Assembly (NCBI GenBank): GCA_035317825.1
Contig: DATHGB010000010.1
Span: 1-64,000 of the forward strand
Direction: 5' to 3'
Source of the DNA: Candidatus Saccharimonadales bacterium
GTDB taxonomy: Bacteria; Patescibacteriota; Saccharimonadia; Saccharimonadales; Saccharimonadaceae
Length of the DNA stretch: 64,000 nt
Part shown: in pieces, positions 58,466-64,000 of the stretch
Layout of the letters: each line of letters starts with the position of its first letter
Position numbering within the stretch: position 1 is the first letter of the stretch
Made by a program: the position numbers and the translations under genes
The notes under the pieces: model-generated
Told to the model about the DNA's origin: nothing
Seen by the model: the letters and a program-made list of their open reading frames with translations, nothing else
The model's database searches: none

Positions 58466-59605
58466 ATGCATGTGAATCTTCGCCGAACTCATGAGCAATC
58501 AAGCGGTCCATTTATTGAAAAAAACAATCTACCTCCACTGTCAGAGGCAAATAACGGTGGTCCTGATGATCCTGACAAATTTAACGGTGCAGAGGATAAA
58601 GATCCGCGCAGGAATCGCGGTCTGCTCATTGGCCTAGGGTCAGCCGCTGGTACTGCAGCCCTTGCAGCAGGTTTATACTTTGGTGTTCTTAAAGGCGGTG
58701 AAAAAAGCAGCACTAGCACAGAGCCTCATGTCGGACCTACCGCTACTGCACCCGTAACACCCGGCGAAACCGCTGCAACTCCTATTGAAACTCCAGGTGC
58801 TTCTGAACAAGCCCCTGATGCTAAGATGGTCGGCGTACCCCTTAGCGAGCTAGATCCTGCTAAGGTTGCAAGCTACAAGGCGGAGACAGCCCATACAGCA
58901 GAAGAATTCTGGTTTGTTCTCGACGGCAAAGTATACGAAGGTATTGATGAAGCTCAAAAAGTACTCGAGATCGACACCGCAAAATACAAAACTTCTGAAG
59001 AAGCTCTATCCGTGATTATAGAAGACCGGCTAAACAACTGGGTTAATTCAGGGAATACAGTTGAGGAAAATAGTTGGTATGACACTTACTCGCTTACTGA
59101 TCCTAACACCGGACAAATAACAGGCGGAAGGCGCGCGGCAGCAAGCTTCTATGATGCCGCTTACAGTGATGCCATTATTAAAGTCGGCGACGCCCGAGTA
59201 CTACCTGGTTCAGCAAACTCAGCCAAGTCCTGGAGTGAAGTACAAACCCAAGGTCATGCCGACACAATTAGGAACTGGGGAGTAGGACGAGCAAAAGGTG
59301 ATACCGATGCTAATGAATACAAAAGAATCTACATCATTGACTCTCCGCTGAATAAACAAATTGAGGTAGACGGGGCTGCATCATTCGTAGCACCGAAAGT
59401 TACCTACAAAGATAACGGTGATAAAAATGCGATAGGAAAAATGCGATCAGAACCCGGTGGTGATCTGGGTATTACAGAGGAAGTAGACAAGAGTATCGCC
59501 AGGTGGGATATCTCTGTCGCTAAAGTAGAAAATACTGATGGATCCGAAACATGGAAAATTATTAGTATGGATATTTCCGAACCTAACAAAACACCCGCTA
59601 ACTAA
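58466..59605 (+). CDS. Single-pass membrane protein inserted in the T4SS locus
   Basis: 379 residues from the ATG behind AAAGGA (an upstream GTG at 58436 is less likely). About 50 polar residues inside, a membrane helix near residues 52-74 (LLIGLGSAAGTAALAAGLYFGVL), a Thr/Pro-rich linker and an outside domain from about 110 on, mostly beta with Trp and Asp (EFWFVLDGKVYEG). This topology matches T4SS VirB8-like proteins, but no NTF2-like motif is proved. The promoter at about 58384-58412 suggests an independent unit. Confidence 0.65.
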   Translation: MHVNLRRTHEQSSGPFIEKNNLPPLSEANNGGPDDPDKFNGAEDKDPRRNRGLLIGLGSAAGTAALAAGLYFGVLKGGEKSSTSTEPHVGPTATAPVTPGETAATPIETPGASEQAPDAKMVGVPLSELDPAKVASYKAETAHTAEEFWFVLDGKVYEGIDEAQKVLEIDTAKYKTSEEALSVIIEDRLNNWVNSGNTVEENSWYDTYSLTDPNTGQITGGRRAAASFYDAAYSDAIIKVGDARVLPGSANSAKSWSEVQTQGHADTIRNWGVGRAKGDTDANEYKRIYIIDSPLNKQIEVDGAASFVAPKVTYKDNGDKNAIGKMRSEPGGDLGITEEVDKSIARWDISVAKVENTDGSETWKIISMDISEPNKTPAN

Positions 59606-59624
59606 CCATAGATTAGATGAATTC

Positions 59625-59652
59625 GAAAAGCTCGCCACATGGCGAGCTTTTC
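59625..59652 (+). terminator. Terminator after the 58466 gene
   Basis: GAAAAGCTCGCC / GGCGAGCTTTTC, 12-bp stem with ACAT loop, followed by ATTTTGTT. Lies 20 nt after the stop. Confidence 0.9.
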
Positions 59653-59690
59653 ATTTTGTTCAATATGCGGCATAATTTAGCGTAAGTACT

Positions 59691-62447
59691 ATGAAAACAA
59701 AATTATTAGCGTTTTTTGGCTTGATAATTACCGTCGCTAGCCTGTCGGTTATCTTTAGTGCCCCTCCGGCAGCAGCTACGGGCGAAACGTACAACTGGTT
59801 AACTGCTGAACGTATCGAGGGAACGAACGGCTATCTTCCTCAAACTGCCTCAGGAAAAGCCAATAACGGAATTGTCACTTTTATCCGAGAAGGTACTAGT
59901 AACATATATAAAGGCGAGACCACGGAAAATGGTTGTAAATCTACCATCACGATTACCGTAACCGAGAACAATAGCAAGGGATCGCTGGTATATAGCAACT
60001 GTGGTCGCGGTATTCCTGTTATGCCGCTCGACACAAGCTTCGTCATTTCAAATACGCAAAACGGTCCGTCACAGAATGATGGTTCCGAGGTACCCTATGC
60101 ATCCGTTAACTGTAATACGTACTACACATCGGGCACGGACCTTGAAAAAAATAGGAACCGATGTGAGGCGGTTAAGGCTTGTATAATGACCGCCGGAAAG
60201 CAGCAAAGCGAATGTCTTGCTGGCTGGAATGCCTGCGAAAAAAGCTATATAGATGGGTTTACGTCAGCAGATCAAAAATTCTGCAGGGATAAAGTTGCGG
60301 CAGGCAAGCTAACGGAAGCGGTGAATCCAAATGCCGCTACGGGGGATGAAAACAAAACGACCTGTGCCGTTGAGGGCATAGGCTGGATTGTCTGTCCGGT
60401 GACTAATTTCCTCGCCAAAATAGTAGACGGTGCGTATGGTTTTGTCGCAAGTTTATTACTTGTTCAACCCTTAATGACAACCGGCAACACGGCAGGCATA
60501 TATAACGCTTGGGTGATCATGCGTAACTTTGCCAATGTCGCGTTTGTTATAGCTTTTCTGATAATTATATTTTCCCAGCTTACAAACGTAGGTGTGAGTA
60601 ATTACGGTATCAAAAAAATGTTACCCCGACTGATCATAGCCGCGATACTGGTGAATATTTCGTATTGGGTCTGTGCTATCGCAATAGACCTGTCAAATAT
60701 TTCGGGGTCTTCTCTGTACGGGTTGTTTGGCAATATTGAAGGACAGCTGCCCGACCCTAATTTTGGCGATGCTACAACAGGTAAAGGCTGGGCGGGCGCA
60801 GCCGGTTTTATATTAGCTGGCGGTATCGCTCTTGGCGCAGCCTTCTATGTCACCCTTTCTGCCTTCCTACCGGCACTGGTTGCTGCGCTCATGGCTATTG
60901 TGACGGTATTTTTGGTACTAACTCTTCGACAGGCGCTCATTATCCTCCTTGTCGTCATTTCTCCGCTTGCATTTGTCGCGTACCTCTTGCCTAATACTGA
61001 ATCATTGTTCAATAAGTGGAAGGGCTTATTCCAGACACTGCTATTAATGTATCCGATCATCGCATTAATATTTGGGGCGTCCGCACTGGCTTCTACGATC
61101 GTAGGCAATAGTGCGTCCGGAGACTACAAGGTCGTAATCCAGATCATGGGCGCGTTAATTGCCATCCTTCCACTGGCGATCACGCCTGTAGTCATGAAAA
61201 CCGCCGGCGGGTTATTAAACCGATTTGGCGGCATCGTAAATAATCCGAATAAAGGACCATTTGACCGTCTAAAAAAAGGTGCCGAGGGTTACCGTGATAA
61301 ACGGCAAGACATAGCATCTACTCGCCGTCTAGGAGGTACAAACATGTTCCGTGAGGCGTCTAAGAATATTAGGGGCAACGAGGGAAGCAGGTTCAAAAGA
61401 ACCCGTGGCGCTATGTCGGGTGCGCTAGGAACCGCCGCTTTCGTAGGTCAAAAAATAGGCATCCAAAAAGGTGCGGGCTGGGGCGAACAAAGAAAGTTAG
61501 TAAAAGAAGATCAGGCTGCGAATGCTAAAAAAGCATTTGCTGAAGAAAAGCAAAGCTATAGGGCGGAAAGAGCAACGACCGATCCATCTTTCGTCGTAAA
61601 AATCGCTGGACCTACAGGTGACAAGGAAGCTATCAAGGCCGCGGCCCAAGATGCCGTACGTAAAGAATTTATGGAGAACGTTGGACGCATAAAGGGACAG
61701 TACGGGTCTTCAGGAGAGAATGGTGATCAGATTCTTGCAAAAGTTAAAGAAGATCAAAGAGCAGGTGGCGCAAAGAAGATGTCGACCGCTGAACTTAGCG
61801 CTGCCATGCTTGAAATAACAGAAAATGGCCGTTCTGAAACACAACTGAATCTCGCCAATTTTGTGGCCGAACTCGGTACGGAACGTGCGGAAATGGATGA
61901 TAAAGATAATGCCCGGGCGCATCAGATTAAAGATGTTCAGCAAATGGCACAGTCTGGTTGGAAGTCCTCAAAACTTAAACCAAAGGGCATGTCTCAATCA
62001 GAACTTACGAATATGGGTTCTGGCGATTACACCGATCTGGTGATGGAACCCGTACGCGATGCGGCCGGAAATCCTGTCAAGGGCGCTGATAACCTAACCA
62101 TAACACAACCCGTACTCAATCCTAACGGATCGAAACAGCGTATGGCTAAGATGGATCAGATGAGTCTTAAGTTTCTTACTGACAAGAAGGGTGCTGGTGA
62201 GAAGTTTGCTGGTATGGACGTAGATGAAATGAACCACCTCGTGTCTATGGCCAATGGTGGCAAACTAGATCATTTGGACGTACCGACCAAACAAGCCGCC
62301 TACGCCTCGCTATATAAGCTAATCGGTGATCCCGATCCTGCCAACCCAAACATCCGTGTAAATTCCGATCCACAGCGCGAGCCTACACTTGAAAGACGAC
62401 AGGTCGCTTCTTTGGACGTTGTTATGAATAGACTAAGAACGCCATAA
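59691..62447 (+). CDS. VirB6/TrbL-like T4SS channel protein (second)
   Basis: 918 residues. Signal peptide (FFGLIITVASLSVIFSAPPAAA) and an outside domain of about 245 residues with about eight Cys, then about eight helices from residue 275 to 515. MRNFANVAFVIAFLIII and IKKMLPRLIIAAILVNISYW match the paralogue at 54697 almost exactly. The last 400 residues are hydrophilic and Lys/Glu-rich, with little similarity to the paralogue by eye. It should form part of the T4SS inner-membrane channel. The PrgI gene follows 22 nt after the stop. Confidence 0.8.
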   Translation: MKTKLLAFFGLIITVASLSVIFSAPPAAATGETYNWLTAERIEGTNGYLPQTASGKANNGIVTFIREGTSNIYKGETTENGCKSTITITVTENNSKGSLVYSNCGRGIPVMPLDTSFVISNTQNGPSQNDGSEVPYASVNCNTYYTSGTDLEKNRNRCEAVKACIMTAGKQQSECLAGWNACEKSYIDGFTSADQKFCRDKVAAGKLTEAVNPNAATGDENKTTCAVEGIGWIVCPVTNFLAKIVDGAYGFVASLLLVQPLMTTGNTAGIYNAWVIMRNFANVAFVIAFLIIIFSQLTNVGVSNYGIKKMLPRLIIAAILVNISYWVCAIAIDLSNISGSSLYGLFGNIEGQLPDPNFGDATTGKGWAGAAGFILAGGIALGAAFYVTLSAFLPALVAALMAIVTVFLVLTLRQALIILLVVISPLAFVAYLLPNTESLFNKWKGLFQTLLLMYPIIALIFGASALASTIVGNSASGDYKVVIQIMGALIAILPLAITPVVMKTAGGLLNRFGGIVNNPNKGPFDRLKKGAEGYRDKRQDIASTRRLGGTNMFREASKNIRGNEGSRFKRTRGAMSGALGTAAFVGQKIGIQKGAGWGEQRKLVKEDQAANAKKAFAEEKQSYRAERATTDPSFVVKIAGPTGDKEAIKAAAQDAVRKEFMENVGRIKGQYGSSGENGDQILAKVKEDQRAGGAKKMSTAELSAAMLEITENGRSETQLNLANFVAELGTERAEMDDKDNARAHQIKDVQQMAQSGWKSSKLKPKGMSQSELTNMGSGDYTDLVMEPVRDAAGNPVKGADNLTITQPVLNPNGSKQRMAKMDQMSLKFLTDKKGAGEKFAGMDVDEMNHLVSMANGGKLDHLDVPTKQAAYASLYKLIGDPDPANPNIRVNSDPQREPTLERRQVASLDVVMNRLRTP

Positions 62448-62469
62448 ATAGGTTAGAATAGATTATACA

Positions 62470-63444
62470 ATGGCAGTGTATAAAGTACCCCAAGATGTCG
62501 AAGCTGACGACAAGCTCATCGGGCCGTTTAGCTTTCGCCAATTTATCTATTTGATCATCGCGGCGATTTCGATTGCGCTCGCCTGGGGACTGAGTCAATT
62601 ATTTATTCCACTTGCGATTATTCCTTTGCCGGTAATTATCTTTTTTGGAGCGTTAGCATTGCCGCTCAAAAAAGACCAGCCAATGGAAACATATCTTGCA
62701 GCAGTCGTATCGTTTTACTTAAAACCGCGAAAACGCCTGTGGCAGCCCGATGGTATTCAATCGCTCGTCGAAATTACTGCGCCAAAAGTCGTTGAAATTC
62801 AACGGTCTAAAAGTCTGTCTCAAAGCGAAGCCGAGCAACGGTTATCTTATCTAGCTGATATCGTCGACACACAAGGTTGGGCTGTTCGAGGCGTCAGTAC
62901 GCCAGCAGTCGATACCGCGATGCAAAATGACGCCTATTTTGAAGCGCAGCAGGCGGAAGATATCCTAGATAGTTCGGGTGGCGTAGCGCAGTCATTTGAC
63001 AGCATGATTAGTCAGTCAGATGCAAAACGACACCAGGAAATGATGGCGCGCATGCAACAACCGCCCACAATGCAGGCATCGATCCCGCAAGTTGCCGATC
63101 CGTATGCTACATTGACGCCCACACCCCCTGTAGCAAGTGCCGTAGATCCTTCAGTAACATTCAATCCTTATCCTAATTCGATGCACCAGACGGTTATTAA
63201 CCCACTCGGTAGTCAGCCAGCAAAACCAGCCCAGGCAGCTCCAGTCGTAACAGCTCCTCCGCAGCCTGCCCCCGTTGCGCCAAATCCGCCTACAATCACT
63301 AGCGAAAAGGTTGTATCACCTGATATAATAAACCTTGCAAATAACTCCGATTTATCTATCGAGACAATTGCGCATGAAGCTAACCGCATTCATCAAAAGG
63401 AAGAAAAACTTCCAGAAGATGAAGTTATTATCTCTTTGCGTTAG
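62470..63444 (+). CDS. PrgI family protein (T4SS)
   Basis: 324 residues. The first 70 hold two membrane segments (FIYLIIAAISIALAWGLSQL and IIPLPVIIFFGALALPL) as in PrgI, a small inner-membrane partner of T4SS ATPases. The middle (about 100-160) is polar and the rest is a Pro/Ala/Gln-rich linker (from about 190 to 290) far longer than PrgI proteins of Gram-positives. The TAGAAT at 62454-62459 is 10 nt before the ATG. The VirB4-like gene begins 35 nt downstream. Confidence 0.75.
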   Translation: MAVYKVPQDVEADDKLIGPFSFRQFIYLIIAAISIALAWGLSQLFIPLAIIPLPVIIFFGALALPLKKDQPMETYLAAVVSFYLKPRKRLWQPDGIQSLVEITAPKVVEIQRSKSLSQSEAEQRLSYLADIVDTQGWAVRGVSTPAVDTAMQNDAYFEAQQAEDILDSSGGVAQSFDSMISQSDAKRHQEMMARMQQPPTMQASIPQVADPYATLTPTPPVASAVDPSVTFNPYPNSMHQTVINPLGSQPAKPAQAAPVVTAPPQPAPVAPNPPTITSEKVVSPDIINLANNSDLSIETIAHEANRIHQKEEKLPEDEVIISLR

Positions 63445-63479
63445 AATAGATACATAAGTCAAAAGGAAAAGAGTGGGAA

Positions 63480-64000
63480 GTGCCTCCAAGTAACCAACAA
63501 CCTCAGGCCGCGCCTATAGGTGCCGTCACCCCGGGTGTTCCTCCTCAGCAGCCGCCACAGGCGCAAACTGCAAACGGGACAGCTCCAAAACCTGCGAGTG
63601 TGAATACGACGCAGAATAGTTTGCTTATCTCCGAAATAAGGGATGGCATGGTGATTATGAGCGACGGGAGCTTTAGGGCGGTCGTTGCCTGTAAGTCGAT
63701 CAACTTCGATCTGATGAGTTCCCGCGAACGCGAAGGCGTTGAGTTTAGCTATCAAAACTTCCTAAACGCACTGTACTTTCCAATACAAATTTTTATCCGC
63801 TCTCAGCGGGTTGATATCGGGCCTTACATTGACCGGCTGGTAACGATCCGTCGTTCGCAAGACAACATGCTGCTAAACGTATTGATGGATGACTACATTA
63901 ATTTCATCGATGTTTTATCACAAGAAGCAAATATTATGGACAAGAGCTTTTTCATTGCGATCCCATTCTATCCGGCAGGGGATTTGAATAATTTCGTTGA
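63480..64000 (+). CDS. VirB4-like T4SS ATPase, N-terminal part, partial
   Basis: 173 codons to the right edge. A GTG start opens a Pro/Gln-rich tail (PPSNQQPQAAPIGAVTPGVP) of about 45 residues, then LLISEIRDGMVIMSDGSFRA and IFIRSQRVDI, LVTIRRSQDNMLL, FIDVLSQEANIMDKSFFIAI, a layout seen in the N-terminal domain of VirB4/TraC-type proteins that follow PrgI in such loci. The Walker motifs lie beyond the window, so the assignment rests on position and N-domain likeness. The ATPase would power secretion or pilus assembly. Confidence 0.65.
   Translation, partial: MPPSNQQPQAAPIGAVTPGVPPQQPPQAQTANGTAPKPASVNTTQNSLLISEIRDGMVIMSDGSFRAVVACKSINFDLMSSREREGVEFSYQNFLNALYFPIQIFIRSQRVDIGPYIDRLVTIRRSQDNMLLNVLMDDYINFIDVLSQEANIMDKSFFIAIPFYPAGDLNNFV

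Noticed and set aside
1-64000. CRISPR arrays, rRNA genes, transposases or prophage genes
   Set aside because: No regularly spaced direct repeats, rRNA-like sequence, DDE/HUH motifs or terminal inverted repeats were seen; the scan was by eye.

Overview
The window reads as a chromosome segment of a Candidate Phyla Radiation bacterium, most likely a Saccharibacterium (TM7). This rests on the combination of a type IV secretion locus with many VirB2-like pilins, FemAB/MurE-type wall genes, prepilin-like proteins, a compact dnaG-rpoD pair, a small gene set with short or overlapping intergenic spaces, and tRNAs with encoded CCA. The genetic code is standard (TGA is used as a stop, for example at the end of the nadD-like gene). 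The assignment is inference; no marker gene was searched. No rRNA, CRISPR array, transposase or origin is visible.

Layout. 1-6.9 kb: start of polA, a second sigma-70 factor, a P-loop kinase, a prepilin, rpoD-dnaG, a YjbR-like protein and oligoribonuclease. 7-16 kb: msrB, mscL, argS, an acetyltransferase, pyrG, a beta-lactamase-like serine hydrolase and glutamate dehydrogenase. 16-21 kb: CYTH and YecM-like proteins, then a ribonucleotide reductase operon (nrdA, a 59-residue Cys-x-x-Cys protein, nrdB) behind a promoter with two candidate NrdR boxes. 21-32.8 kb: spermidine-synthase-like membrane protein, esterase, a MacB-like ABC pair, HD hydrolase, phosphoglucose/phosphomannose isomerase, groES-groEL under a CIRCE element, and a lone phosphomannomutase domain. 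33-48 kb: two FemAB transferases, a MurE-like ligase, tsaD, valS, rlmH, HIT protein, nadD, and a divergent oxygenase/ATP-grasp pair. 48-51.5 kb: tRNAs, a frameshifted gene and a comF pseudogene. 51.5-64 kb: hsp20 and a type IV secretion region (seven VirB2-like proteins in all, two VirB6-like channels, PrgI-like protein, start of a VirB4-like ATPase) that runs off the right end.

Themes. (1) Many genes have a -10 hexamer only 6-9 nt before the start codon, so leaderless transcription looks common. (2) The ribonucleotide reductase is class Ic-like (Phe in place of the radical Tyr) and its C-terminal redox Cys pair seems to be encoded as a separate small protein. (3) The DnaG primase has lost all four zinc ligands. 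(4) About half a dozen isolated, visibly GC-richer genes, each with its own Shine-Dalgarno and strong hairpins, are scattered among the core genes and look like recently acquired single-gene cassettes. (5) All four tRNA-Ser isoacceptors lie in this window.
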